Positions 28,301 through 37,154 are shown, counted from the stretch's first letter. The stretch is DNA of 64,000 nucleotides from Nocardioides carbamazepini (GCF_024614185.1 NZ_JAHTLF010000025.1:558001-622000), one strand, 5' to 3'. Made by a program: numbers and translations. The notes: generated from the letters alone by a model not told the origin.

Positions 28301-31300
28301 GTCGTCGAGGTCGCCAAGACGGTGTCCCCGGCCGGCCCGGTGCACGTGCCCCCGGTCGGCACCGCCGCAGGGGACTACCCGACGGCCACCTGGACGATCA
28401 GCGGTCACAACGGGTCGACCGCGCGGGCGTCGTACGTCCGGCTGACCGACCCCGCGACGTGCACCGACACGACCCTGGCGGACTGCCAGAGCAGTGCCGA
28501 CCAGGTCGGTGCGAGCGCGTCGCCGTTCGACCTGGGTGCCGACCACCTCGGCAGTGCTTCGCGGCCCAACCCGATGGAGCGCTTCGACATCACCGGCATC
28601 ACCATCGCCGCGTCGAAGCCGGGTCAGATCGACCCGGCGGCCACCGTCGTGTGGCTGCTGCGCTACGACGAGGGCGCCGAGACCTACTCCTCGGAGCAGT
28701 CGACGATGGCCGCGGTCAACGCGGGCGTGAGCAACCCCGAGACGATCGTCGGCATCAGCGTGAGCTTCCAGCACACCGACCCGGCCACGTCCGGCGGCAC
28801 GATCACCCAGGACAACGACCTGACGATCACGCTGGCGACCCGGTTGCGCCCGACGCTGCGGAGCACCGGCGCCGACCTGGTATTGCGGGCGGGCGACACG
28901 TTCGACGTCGTCAACCGGGTGTTCGCGCAGTCCTACGACCCCGTCGCGGGCACCGGCGTGAAGACCGGTGACGTCGCGGACGCGACCCTGGTGCTGACCG
29001 GAGGCCTGGTCAACATCACGCCGACGAAGACGATCACGCCGAGCCTGATCAACCAGCCCTCGCCCGACGTTCCGGTGACGGTGACGCTCGGCGCGAACCA
29101 GGGTTCCAACCCGCGCAGCACGCTCTCGCCGCAGCGCGTCGTGATCGAGGACCAGGCCGAGTCGCCCGACTTCTGGAACACCTTCCGGTTCACCGGGCTC
29201 GGCACGGTCAGCCTGCCGGCCGGCGCCGACCGCGTCCAGGTCGACGTGTACGACGGACAGCAATGGGTCACCGGTACGCCGGCCGCCACGGCCGCGCTTC
29301 CCGCCGGCGTCGCGAACGCCGACGTCCAGGGCATCCGGTTCACGTTCACCCGAGCCGACGGCAAGCTGTTCTCGGCGACGGTCCCGGCACCCAACTGGAC
29401 CGCCGGCGCCGCCTTCACGGCGCAGCTGCGTGAGACCTACCGCGACTCCGGCGATCCGGTGCTCTTCGACGGTGACGTCGAGAACACCCAGACGTCGCAG
29501 TCGACCCGGCCGGACGCGAACGACTCCGAGGCCAAGGCCGCGGGCGCGCGGATCGAGCTCTCCCCGGGAACCCGGGAGATCGCGGTCCGCAAGCTGACCA
29601 ACGACGGCAACCGGACCGCATCGGTCGGCGACCTGGTGCCCTTCGACCTGGTGTTCGAGAACACCGGGACGGGCTACCTCACGCTCACCGACCTGAAGGA
29701 CACGCTACCACCGCAGCTGGTCTACACCGGCTCGTCGGCCCCGCAGTTCACCGCCGACCCGGCGGGCACGCTGTCCGACCAGGTCACGGTGACCCCCGAG
29801 TCGGGTGGGTCGGTGCTCCGGTTCACCTGGCCCGCGGACGGCGGGCAGATGCGGCCGGGCGAGGTGTTCAGGATCCGGCTGGAGCTCGAGCTGCAGCCCG
29901 GCCTGAGCACCGGGCAGGTCGCCACCAACACGATGGTGGTGACGACCGAGGAGACGCTGAGCGGCTGCCGCAACCGGGTCGCCGGTGGGCCGCTGACCGC
30001 TGACTGGGGTCAGGACCCGCGCACCTGCGGGACCACCGACTACGTCGGCACCGTCCCCGGGCCCAACCTCTACACGGTCAAGGGGGTGCGCGGCTCACTG
30101 CCGGGCGCCTTCGTGCCGGGCAACCCGGCCGCGACCTGCTCGCCGACCTTGAACGTCACCGGCGGGGCCTACTACCGCTCGCCGTGCGTGGCCAACAGCC
30201 AGGTCGACGGCACCGACGACTGGGTGCTGCACAGCATGAACGCCGGCACGGTCGACATCGACGAGATGACGGTCTTCGACCAGCTCCCGGTGCGCGGTGA
30301 CAAGCAGCTGGTCTCCGGCAACGACCGGGGCTCGGCGTACCGGCCCCAGGTCGTGGCCGACTCGCTGCAGGTCTCGGCACCCGCCGGGACGACGCAGCGG
30401 ATCGAGGTCACCACCAGCACCGGCGTCTGCGTCGGCACCTGGTCGGGCCTGGCCACGCAGCCGGTCTGCGAGCAGAACGGCGAGACCTGGACCGAGGCCG
30501 ACGCCGGTACGGACTGGTCGCAGGTGACCGGTCTGCGCGTGCGGCTGGACTTCCGGAGCACCGCGGCGGGTGCCCTGCGCGCCGGCCAGGGTGTCGACGT
30601 GACGTTCTCGACCCACAACGTGCTCGCCTCCGACGCGGATCCGACCGGCGTGGACCGCACCGTTCCGGCCGAGGACCTGATCGCGTGGAACCAGCACGGC
30701 ATCAAGTTCAAGTACGCCGGTATCAACGCCTTCCGGCAGATCGCGCCGAACCGGGTCGGCGTGCACCTGCGCACCGGTGCCGCCGAGATCCGCAAGGAGA
30801 TCACCGGGCCCGCCGCGGCGTACGCGCCGGACCTGATCCGGGTCGCCGTGGCCTGCGAGGCCGGCGGCGTGCCGCTCGACCTCGGAGCGGACGCCGTCGT
30901 CGACCTGCGCCGGTCCGGTGACTGGCTCCGGGAGATCGCCGGGGTGCCGATCAGCGCGAACGGCAGCTCGTGCACCTTCACCGAGCAGGGCCCGGTCGGG
31001 GAGTGGGGCGAGACCTCGCGGTCCGGCACCCCGGTGACGGTGGACATCGACGACCCGGACACCGTGCCGACCGCGACGATCACCAACGACTACCGGTTCA
31101 CGGGGCTGTCGGTGACCAAGCGGGTGCAGACCACGGCGACCGGCACCACCTTCGGGCCGTTCACCTTCACGCTGCGCTGTGAGTCGATCACGGGCCAGGA
31201 CGTCACCTTCGACGCCGCCGGCACGACCGAGCTGGAGTTCACCCTCGAGGACGGCGAGACGTTCACCGCGCCGGCCGACCGGATCCCGGTGGGGGCTGCC

Positions 31301-32281
31301 TGCGAGGTCAAGGAGACCGACCGGTTCTTCGCCGACCAGATCGTCGTCACCGGTGACAATGTCATCGACAACGGCGACGGCTCGGCGACGGTCACCCCGG
31401 GCACGGACCCGGCGGAGGTCGAGATCACCAACGGCTACGACGCCGGGACCGTGACGCTGGAGAAGAAGGTGGACGGCGACGGCGCCGCCCGCTACGGCAC
31501 CGGGACCTTCACCTTCCAGCTGACGTGCACCTACCGCGGGCAGACGCCGTACGACGACACGATCCGGCTCGCCGCCGGCGCGTCCCGCACGGTGGGCCCG
31601 TTCGCCATCGGCACGTCCTGCGCGGCCAAGGAGACCGGCACGGGAGGTGCGACGACGAGCGTGCTGACGCCGGCCGACGGTGTCGTCCAGGTGCCGGCGC
31701 CCGCGCAGCACGCCGAGACCAGCCGGGTGTCGCTGACCGCGACCAACACCTTCCGGCTGACCTCGCTCGACGTGACCAAGGAGGTCGTCGGCGACGACAC
31801 CGCCGACGGTGCGAAGGGTCCGTTCCGGGTCGCGCTGGCCTGCACCTGGCTGGTCGACGGCCAGCGGGTCGCGCTCGACGTGCCGGGTGGTGCGGAGCGC
31901 GTGCTCGCGAAGGGCAACGGCTACCGGGCGTCCTACCAGGAGCTGCCGTCGAGTGCGTCCTGCACCCTGAGGGAGACCAAGGACGGCGGTGCGGCGTCGA
32001 CGTCGATGACCGCGACGGTCGCGGGCCAGGTCACGAAGGCGCGCAAGGCGACGATCCCCGTCGACCTCACGCCGACCGGTGGACCGGGCGAGGCCTCGGT
32101 GCGCGTCGTCAACAGGTTCGACGCGGTCGCCGCCGGCGGCGAGGAGCGGGGCGGAGCCGGACTGCCGAACGCCGGTGCGGCGTACCGGCCCTGGCAGCTC
32201 GTCCTCGGCGCGCTGCTGGTGCTGGCCGGACTGCTGAGCGTGCTCCGCAGCCGGCGTCGCCCGGGGCGTCATCTAGGCTGA
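25328..32281 (+). CDS. Giant modular surface protein (DUF11-like and DUF5979-type repeats, LPNAG anchor)
   Basis: 2317 residues from GTG 25328, which has GGAGGG 7 nt upstream; ATG 25361 (MRRWVVGGLAML) is an alternative giving a shorter signal peptide. The signal peptide is cleaved near SSAAPDS. Then come about seven beta-rich modules of 150-240 residues, each opening with a Val/Ile-x-Lys strand (starts near residues 43, 197, 388, 550, 758, 992, 1229), and a DUF11 module near 1415. After a unique segment (about 1580-1810) are four DUF5979-type modules (about 1817, 1927, 2041, 2145). Each of these four has one Cys pair and ends in an Asn-aromatic strand. The C-terminus is LPNAG (2279-2283), a transmembrane helix and an Arg-rich tail: a cell-wall sorting signal. 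Probably a stalk-like wall-anchored adhesin or S-layer-like protein. No sortase gene is in the window. Confidence 0.85.
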   Translation: MGEVRPLHGGSMRRWVVGGLAMLMTMLSALMAVPPSSAAPDSLQIDKTVDAAAPIPGQTFTYLIQVRCSEDDCLDTKVVDELPAELAGFPIQNVTFSPNPQTVPRTITWQPGGTSTPPATVTAGTSLTVDLAQQTDGPVGIGLQAGTTYTISISLKVPDDYPPGTSPEIVNTARVTASNADPKTSDAAITIESPTRMSVEVDKTWTPGNQPFEPGAASTIGLDVRNNSNVAVDRLTIQEPKNAPNGAAALDASNPFTITDFAGFDGVSVPGGCDTVRVDAYVRSGGTWSWVEGADAPAADPLSLPAGVTAAEVGGIRVTCTGTIPPGQQVSLDLDLEQRATHRNDDGDLSTAEHRVDNTATGSAHLAGRPTATEDDSASYVVRPAIPSVEANKNISPDSITAGQDAPATIAGTNGGVPVTSLTVADLDFFTDEVTFGGFDGPLAWPAAATGATLTYHLLAGGTEPQSVGVGDVPTAPSGRISGFEITWTGPIAADETGGASFTIQTTEDATGGAAEVTLTNKVDVEVEASNGLTDSDTDTDTLRVVDPAITATLDKQVRPGSPVAPGQSVIASLSANVVAHGDGALVHDIVVEDVVGTGNAEFWDAFDLVSIAPTQVPAGTTLTVEVQDTDGTWHELVVHGPQPGATVLRLDAAATSAALGLLGLDRDDVQGIRFSFHDDTGFPTDTTLTPNLEFEARGDLRGGGAITPGPDTPTPYVNAATVTADGESAGGNGLHDDDGDEGTGTVVTDDDGPGPGVEIHKQWAESAVDAQSGDRATTHLDWNVSKGLSPVRISDGAADPATTPVAQTVYDAFDLLRIDPVGTSGTPYTTGWYLRYDTVTEVALHDGSGWVVVPAPDGTWRAAGGGFKGYELTPAQRASTTGVRIVVEETADDTDRREAAQEAGTGFDPFAPAPGTGVGAGSTDRRFSLGWQVRDKARSDGAFVVADRDYNTADEGIVENDTELRGTPLGGGTAVTDTGADTIQILDPEPVVEVAKTVSPAGPVHVPPVGTAAGDYPTATWTISGHNGSTARASYVRLTDPATCTDTTLADCQSSADQVGASASPFDLGADHLGSASRPNPMERFDITGITIAASKPGQIDPAATVVWLLRYDEGAETYSSEQSTMAAVNAGVSNPETIVGISVSFQHTDPATSGGTITQDNDLTITLATRLRPTLRSTGADLVLRAGDTFDVVNRVFAQSYDPVAGTGVKTGDVADATLVLTGGLVNITPTKTITPSLINQPSPDVPVTVTLGANQGSNPRSTLSPQRVVIEDQAESPDFWNTFRFTGLGTVSLPAGADRVQVDVYDGQQWVTGTPAATAALPAGVANADVQGIRFTFTRADGKLFSATVPAPNWTAGAAFTAQLRETYRDSGDPVLFDGDVENTQTSQSTRPDANDSEAKAAGARIELSPGTREIAVRKLTNDGNRTASVGDLVPFDLVFENTGTGYLTLTDLKDTLPPQLVYTGSSAPQFTADPAGTLSDQVTVTPESGGSVLRFTWPADGGQMRPGEVFRIRLELELQPGLSTGQVATNTMVVTTEETLSGCRNRVAGGPLTADWGQDPRTCGTTDYVGTVPGPNLYTVKGVRGSLPGAFVPGNPAATCSPTLNVTGGAYYRSPCVANSQVDGTDDWVLHSMNAGTVDIDEMTVFDQLPVRGDKQLVSGNDRGSAYRPQVVADSLQVSAPAGTTQRIEVTTSTGVCVGTWSGLATQPVCEQNGETWTEADAGTDWSQVTGLRVRLDFRSTAAGALRAGQGVDVTFSTHNVLASDADPTGVDRTVPAEDLIAWNQHGIKFKYAGINAFRQIAPNRVGVHLRTGAAEIRKEITGPAAAYAPDLIRVAVACEAGGVPLDLGADAVVDLRRSGDWLREIAGVPISANGSSCTFTEQGPVGEWGETSRSGTPVTVDIDDPDTVPTATITNDYRFTGLSVTKRVQTTATGTTFGPFTFTLRCESITGQDVTFDAAGTTELEFTLEDGETFTAPADRIPVGAACEVKETDRFFADQIVVTGDNVIDNGDGSATVTPGTDPAEVEITNGYDAGTVTLEKKVDGDGAARYGTGTFTFQLTCTYRGQTPYDDTIRLAAGASRTVGPFAIGTSCAAKETGTGGATTSVLTPADGVVQVPAPAQHAETSRVSLTATNTFRLTSLDVTKEVVGDDTADGAKGPFRVALACTWLVDGQRVALDVPGGAERVLAKGNGYRASYQELPSSASCTLRETKDGGAASTSMTATVAGQVTKARKATIPVDLTPTGGPGEASVRVVNRFDAVAAGGEERGGAGLPNAGAAYRPWQLVLGALLVLAGLLSVLRSRRRPGRHLG
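32274..32279 (+). promoter_or_regulatory. Candidate leaderless promoter -10 (TAGGCT)
   Basis: TAGGCT ends 7 nt before the ATG of the isochorismate synthase gene and lies inside the last codons of the surface-protein gene. Confidence 0.5.
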
Positions 32282-32286
32282 GAGGC

Positions 32287-33429
32287 ATGGCGCGGGATCC
32301 GATCACCCCCGCGGCGCTCGCTGCTCGCCCGATGCTCTTCGCGTCGGGCGAGCAGGCGTACGTCGCCCGTGCGGTGCGTCGCACCCGGACGACGCCGGAC
32401 GGCGCCGACCCGGCCTGGGCCGACGACGTCGTCGCCGACCTCGGGGCGGGGGAGCGGGCCCTGTGCGCGCTGTCCTTCGCGGCCGGCGCGCCCGGCCTCG
32501 CCCATCTGGTCGTCGGCTCCGAGCATGCCCTGCAGCGGCCGGACCGGGACGAGTCGATCGAGCGGACCTACGACGTCACCGAGTTCCCGACCCCGGACGA
32601 GTACGCCGCGATGGTGGTCGTCGCGCTGGAGCGGATCGCCGACGGCGACCTCCACAAGGTGGTGCTGGGCCGCTGCCTCGACGTCGTTAGCGACCCGCCC
32701 CTGGTGCCCGCCGAGATCATCGACCGGCTGCTGACCACGAGGCCGGGGCGCTATGTGTTCAGCGTCCCGCTGGTGCCCGGCACGGACGGGGTGGCACCCG
32801 ACGACGGGGCGATCCTGGTCGGCGCCAGCCCGGAGCTGCTCGTGCGCCGTGAGGGCGCCGAGATCTCGTGTACCCCGCTGGCCGGGTCCGTGCCCCGCTC
32901 CGACGACCCCGACGAGGACGCCCGGCGGGCAGGGGAGCTGCAGCGGTCGGCCAAGGACCTCGCCGAGCACGCCTTCGTCGTGGAGGCGATCGTGCACGCG
33001 CTCAAGGAGGTCTGCGTCGAGATCGAGTACCCCGCGACGCCGGACCTGCTCTCGACCGACACGGTGTGGCACCTGGCCACCCCGATCCACGCCCGGCTGG
33101 CCGACCCGGTCGACGGGCCGAGCGCCCTGCGGCTGGCCCAGCTGCTGCACCCGACCCCGGCGGTGGGCGGCGTACCGACCGCGGCCGCCAACGCCGTCAT
33201 CGCCGACCTCGAGGGCGACCTCCGTGACTGGTTCGCCGGCTGCGTGGGCTGGGTCGACCGCCACGGCGACGGCGAGTTCGCGATCACCATCCGCGCGGCG
33301 GTGATGGACGGCCCGCGACTGCGGCTGTTCGCGGGCGCCGGGATCGTCGCCGGCTCCGATCCCGCCTCCGAGGTCCGCGAGACGGGCGCCAAGCTCGCCA
33401 CCATGGCCCGCGTCACCGGCCTGCCGTGA
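32287..33429 (+). CDS. Isochorismate synthase (chorismate-binding family)
   Basis: 380 residues, ATG 32287. The conserved elements are present: HKVVLGR (catalytic Lys, near 121), GASPELLVRREG, CTPLAGSVPR, the HPTPAVGGVPT loop and FAGAGIVAGSDPASE, which supplies Mg-binding acid residues. Converts chorismate to isochorismate for menaquinone or a salicylate/2,3-DHB siderophore; no companion men or ent genes are nearby to decide. The start follows a TAGGCT hexamer, consistent with a leaderless transcript independent of the surface-protein gene. Confidence 0.88.
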   Translation: MARDPITPAALAARPMLFASGEQAYVARAVRRTRTTPDGADPAWADDVVADLGAGERALCALSFAAGAPGLAHLVVGSEHALQRPDRDESIERTYDVTEFPTPDEYAAMVVVALERIADGDLHKVVLGRCLDVVSDPPLVPAEIIDRLLTTRPGRYVFSVPLVPGTDGVAPDDGAILVGASPELLVRREGAEISCTPLAGSVPRSDDPDEDARRAGELQRSAKDLAEHAFVVEAIVHALKEVCVEIEYPATPDLLSTDTVWHLATPIHARLADPVDGPSALRLAQLLHPTPAVGGVPTAAANAVIADLEGDLRDWFAGCVGWVDRHGDGEFAITIRAAVMDGPRLRLFAGAGIVAGSDPASEVRETGAKLATMARVTGLP

Positions 33430-33461
33430 CCGCCTGATTGGACCCCCGCGCGCCGGGCGTG

Positions 33462-33600
33462 CGAGGATTCCGCGCACCAGGGGGGAGTACTCCTTCGCTG
33501 CGGGCTCGTCATCACGAGCGGTCGAAGTCGCCCGCTCCGGTCCCGTAGGCTGCAAACGGCGCCTCAAGCGTCGGCAGCGGAAGAGACCTCGGGCGATCTG
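33462..33600 (+). ncRNA. yybP-ykoY-type manganese riboswitch
   Basis: Sits in the 202-nt leader of a TerC gene, the classic context. Visible elements: GGGGGAGTA at 33481-33489; hairpin GCTCGT-CATC-ACGAGC at 33504-33519; CGGGC/GCCCG stem around it; AAACGG at 33554-33559 in a loop closed by GCTGC/GCAGC; and the second conserved strand GAGACCTC at 33583-33590. CGAGG at about 33462 can pair with CCTCG to close P1. The two conserved internal loops face each other as in the Mn2+ site. Known members activate export genes when Mn2+ is high. Confidence 0.75.
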
Positions 33601-33631
33601 TCGACGCATCCGCCCCTGAAGGGACACCTCT

Positions 33632-34687
33632 ATGGACGTGACCACGCTGGAATGGACGATCACCATCGCGGTGACCGTCGGAGTCCTCCTCTTCGATGTC
33701 TTCGTGATCGCACGCGATCCCCACGAGCCGTCGATGAAGGAGTGCGCCATCGCGCTCTCCGTCTATGTCGGCGCCGCGGTGGCCTTCGGCGTCTTCATCC
33801 TCCTCCACCACGGGCACGACTACGGCATCGAGTTCTACACCGGCTGGCTGACGGAGTACTCGCTGTCGATCGACAACCTCTTCGTCTTCATCATCTTGAT
33901 GTCGGCGCTCAAGGTGCCCCGGAAGTACCAGCAGGAGGCGCTGCTCGTCGGCATCGTCCTGGCGCTGGTGTTCCGCGGCATCTTCATCGCTCTCGGCTAC
34001 GCCCTGATCGAGAACTTCAGCTGGATCTTCTACGCCTTCGGCGCCTTCCTCGTCTACACCGCCGTCAAGCTGGTGAAGTCCTACGGCAGCCACGAGGACG
34101 AGCACCCCGAGGACAACGCGGTCGTCGCCTTCACCCGGCGCCGGATGCGCGTCGGCGACAGCTGGCACGGCCTCAAGCTCTGGTACCACGAGAACGGCGT
34201 CCGCTTCGTCTCGCCGATGCTCATCGTGATCATCGCGCTGGGCGTCACCGACATCCTCTTCGCTCTCGACTCCATCCCGGCGATCTTCGGCATCACGCAG
34301 GAGCCCTACCTCGTCTTCACGGCGAACGTGTTCGCGCTGATGGGCCTGCGCCAGCTGTACTTCCTGCTCGGCGGCCTGCTGCAGAAGCTGGTCTACCTCT
34401 CGCTGGGCCTGGCGTTCATCCTCGCGTTCATCGGCGTCAAGCTGGTGCTGCACGCCCTCCACGAGAACGAGCTGTCCTTCATCAACGGCGGTGAGCACGT
34501 CAAGGTCTGGGACATCCCGTCGCTGTTCAGCCTCGGCGTGATCATCGTGACCCTGATCGTCACCGCGGTCGCCAGCCTCTGGAAGACCTCGCGCGACAGC
34601 GGCGGAGACGACCACGTCCCGGACCACGCGGTCGCTCCGCGCGACACCGCGGACGTCGACGACACCGCGGGTCCGGACTGGCGCTGA
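33632..34687 (+). CDS. TerC-family integral membrane protein (probable Mn2+ exporter)
   Basis: 351 residues with about nine transmembrane segments. The membrane acidic motifs of the family are visible: YSLSIDNLFVFI near residue 76 and DILFALDSIPAIFGIT near 205, whose Asp residues fit a metal path. An acidic, His-containing cytoplasmic loop (SYGSHEDEHPEDN) and acid tail add possible metal sites. TerC/Alx proteins export Mn2+, sometimes to metallate secreted enzymes. The riboswitch in the leader supports Mn2+ as substrate. Confidence 0.88.
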   Translation: MDVTTLEWTITIAVTVGVLLFDVFVIARDPHEPSMKECAIALSVYVGAAVAFGVFILLHHGHDYGIEFYTGWLTEYSLSIDNLFVFIILMSALKVPRKYQQEALLVGIVLALVFRGIFIALGYALIENFSWIFYAFGAFLVYTAVKLVKSYGSHEDEHPEDNAVVAFTRRRMRVGDSWHGLKLWYHENGVRFVSPMLIVIIALGVTDILFALDSIPAIFGITQEPYLVFTANVFALMGLRQLYFLLGGLLQKLVYLSLGLAFILAFIGVKLVLHALHENELSFINGGEHVKVWDIPSLFSLGVIIVTLIVTAVASLWKTSRDSGGDDHVPDHAVAPRDTADVDDTAGPDWR

Positions 34688-34711
34688 CCTGCCGGGCCGG
34701 CGGCCCGACAC

Positions 34712-34717
34712 TAGGGT
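34712..34717 (+). promoter_or_regulatory. Candidate leaderless promoter -10 (TAGGGT)
   Basis: TAGGGT ends 7 nt before GTG 34725, supporting that codon over GTG 34716 as the start of the FHA-ABC gene. Confidence 0.5.
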
Positions 34718-34724
34718 GTCGGTC

Positions 34725-37106
34725 GTGGATCGACTCCAGGTGCAGTGGGCCGGCGGGACCCGGACCTTCGCCGGGCCGCGGGTCGTGGTCGGGCGCGAGC
34801 TCGACTGCGACGTCCCGGTCACCGACACCCGGGCGTCGCGGCGCCACGCCTACCTGCAGGTCGAGGACGGCGGCTGGGTCGTGGTCGACGCGAGCAGCAA
34901 CGGCACCTTCGTCTCCGGCCGGCGCATCACCCGGCTGCAGCTGACCGGCGCACCGGTCAGCCTGCACCTCGGCGGCCCGGCCGGCGAGCCGGTCGTCGTG
35001 AGCATCGTGCCGGCGACCTCGCGGCCCGTGCCGGCGGCGCCGGAGCCTGCGCCGCCGGGTGAGTTCTGGACGAACCTGCCACCGCCGCAGGTTCCCGCGA
35101 ACGACGGGCCGGCCGATGCCTGGCGCCCGGCCGGCGTACTCCCTCCGGGGCAGCTGCCGCACGGCCACTCCGTCGTCCTGCCCCAGCAGGTCCGCGCGGG
35201 TGGCGCGCTGACCATCGGCCGCGACCAGGGCAACGACATCGTGCTCGCCGACCCGCTGGTCAGCCGCCGCCACGCGCGGCTGGAGCCCGCGACACCGGCC
35301 ACCCCGGCGGTGCTGCACGACCTCGGGTCTTTCAACGGCACCTTCGTCGACGGCCAGCGGGTGCAGGGCGCCGCCCGGCTCGCCGTCGGGGCCGAGGTCA
35401 TCGTCGGCAACCAGACCTTCCGCTGGGACGGCCACCAGCTGATCGCCTCGGCGACCGTCCACGAGTTCACCCTGTACGCCGACGGGCTGACCCAGGTCGT
35501 CGGCGGCGGCAAGCGGCTGATCGAGAACATCTCGTTCCGGCTCGAGCCGCGCAGCCTCACCGCGGTCATCGGCCCCTCGGGTGCGGGCAAGTCCACGCTG
35601 CTCGGCGCGCTCACCGGCCTCAGGCCGGCCAGCCACGGCCGGGTGATCTGGCAGGGGCACGACCTCTACCAGCACTACGACCAGCTGCGCTTCCAGATCG
35701 GACTGGTGCCGCAGCAGGACATCCTGCACCCGCAGCTGAAGGTCCGGCAGGGCCTGCGGTTCGCCGCGCAGCTCCGGCTGCCGCCCGACACGACGGCGCA
35801 GGAGTGGGACCACCGGGTACAGACGGTCGCGCAGCAGATGCAGCTCACCGAACGCCTCGACAACCGGATCGGCACCCAGCTGTCCGGCGGCCAGCGCAAA
35901 CGGGTCTCCATCGCCACCGAGCTGCTCACCGCGCCGCCGCTGCTCTTCCTCGACGAGCCCACCTCCGGGCTGGACCCGGGTCTCGACCTCGAGGTCATGC
36001 GACAGCTGCGCAGCCTCGCCGACGACGGCCGCGTCGTCATGGTCGTCACCCACTCGGTGCTCGCGCTCGACGTCTGTGACAACGTGCTCGTGCTCGCCCC
36101 GGGCGGGCGGATCGCCTACTTCGGCCCGCCCGCCGGGGTCCTGGCCCACTTCGGGGTGACCACCTACCCGGAGGTCTTCGACCTGCTCGACGAGCCCGAC
36201 CTGTGGCAGCGGATCCCCCCGCAGCAGCACGCCGTCGACACCTCGGCGCTACCGCGGCAGTCGCACGGCGGCGGCGTACCCGCTCCGCCGCGGCAGTCCG
36301 TGTCGCGGCAGCTGGGCACCCTGGTGCGGCGCAACCTGGCCGTGGTGTTCGCCGATCGACTGCTGCTGGGGATGCTCGTCCTGCTCCCGCTGATCCTCGG
36401 CGGCCTGAGCCGCGTCGTGCCCGGCACCGCCGGCATCTCGATCGCCGAGGCCGGCGGCCGGGGCGGTGAGGCGCAGCAGCGCCTCACGGTGCTGATCGTC
36501 GCCGCCTGCCTGATGGGCACGGCGCTGGCCATCCGCGAGCTGGTGGGGGAGCGGCCGATCTTCCGACGGGAGTACGCCGTCGGCCTCTCGCCCGGCATCT
36601 ACTTCACGAGCAAGGTGCTCGTCCTCGGCACCGCGGCGTTCGGCCAGGGTCTGGTCGTCACGTTCCTCGCGACCGTCGGCCTGCCCGGTGCTGACGGGTC
36701 GGCGGGCACGCTCCGCGTGGTGCTGGCGATCGCGGTCCTGTCCGCGGTGATGGTCGTCATCGGCCTCGCGCTCTCCGCTCTGGTGACGAGCGCCGAGCAG
36801 ACGATGCCCGCCCTGGTCGGGCTGGTGATGCTGCAGCTGGTCCTCTCGGGTGCGCTCTTCGAGATCGCCGGCCGGGCGCTGCTCGAGCAGCTCGCCTGGC
36901 TCTCCCCGTCGCGCTGGGGGTATGCCGCCTCGGCCTCGGCGATCCAGCTCGTGGACCGCTTCGAGGGAACCGACCAGGCGGACTGGATCGCGCAGAGCGG
37001 CGCCGGGCACTACCTGATGGACCTGACCGTCCTCGTCCTGCTCGGCGCCGCGGCGTTCGGGATCGGCCTGCTGCTGGTGCGGCGCAGCGCCACCTCCGAC
37101 GACTGA
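34725..37106 (+). CDS. ABC transporter with two N-terminal FHA domains (Rv1747-like)
   Basis: 793 residues from GTG 34725 (GTG 34716 would add 3). FHA1 (about 20-75) has GRELDCDVPV, SRRHAYL and SSNGTFVSGRR. A Pro-rich linker follows, then FHA2 (about 160-230) with GRDQGNDIVL, SRRHARL and SFNGTFVDGQR. The ABC domain has Walker A GPSGAGKST near 283, signature LSGGQRKR near 385 and Walker B LLFLDEPTSGLD near 405. Six transmembrane helices of ABC-2 type follow (about 538-790). The FHA domains should bind phosphothreonine, so a Ser/Thr kinase probably controls the pump, as for Rv1747 of M. tuberculosis with PknF. The substrate is unknown, possibly a cell-envelope lipid or glycolipid. Confidence 0.9.
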   Translation: MDRLQVQWAGGTRTFAGPRVVVGRELDCDVPVTDTRASRRHAYLQVEDGGWVVVDASSNGTFVSGRRITRLQLTGAPVSLHLGGPAGEPVVVSIVPATSRPVPAAPEPAPPGEFWTNLPPPQVPANDGPADAWRPAGVLPPGQLPHGHSVVLPQQVRAGGALTIGRDQGNDIVLADPLVSRRHARLEPATPATPAVLHDLGSFNGTFVDGQRVQGAARLAVGAEVIVGNQTFRWDGHQLIASATVHEFTLYADGLTQVVGGGKRLIENISFRLEPRSLTAVIGPSGAGKSTLLGALTGLRPASHGRVIWQGHDLYQHYDQLRFQIGLVPQQDILHPQLKVRQGLRFAAQLRLPPDTTAQEWDHRVQTVAQQMQLTERLDNRIGTQLSGGQRKRVSIATELLTAPPLLFLDEPTSGLDPGLDLEVMRQLRSLADDGRVVMVVTHSVLALDVCDNVLVLAPGGRIAYFGPPAGVLAHFGVTTYPEVFDLLDEPDLWQRIPPQQHAVDTSALPRQSHGGGVPAPPRQSVSRQLGTLVRRNLAVVFADRLLLGMLVLLPLILGGLSRVVPGTAGISIAEAGGRGGEAQQRLTVLIVAACLMGTALAIRELVGERPIFRREYAVGLSPGIYFTSKVLVLGTAAFGQGLVVTFLATVGLPGADGSAGTLRVVLAIAVLSAVMVVIGLALSALVTSAEQTMPALVGLVMLQLVLSGALFEIAGRALLEQLAWLSPSRWGYAASASAIQLVDRFEGTDQADWIAQSGAGHYLMDLTVLVLLGAAAFGIGLLLVRRSATSDD

Positions 37107-37154
37107 CGGCGCCGCTCGGGAATGTCCGGGCCGGTGATCGCCTTGGAACTGGCG

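Noticed and set aside
30095..32272. 725-residue minus-strand frame under the surface protein gene
   Set aside because: Low-complexity Arg/Gly/Val/Asp translation without motifs, whereas the plus strand has clear repeats and a sorting signal.
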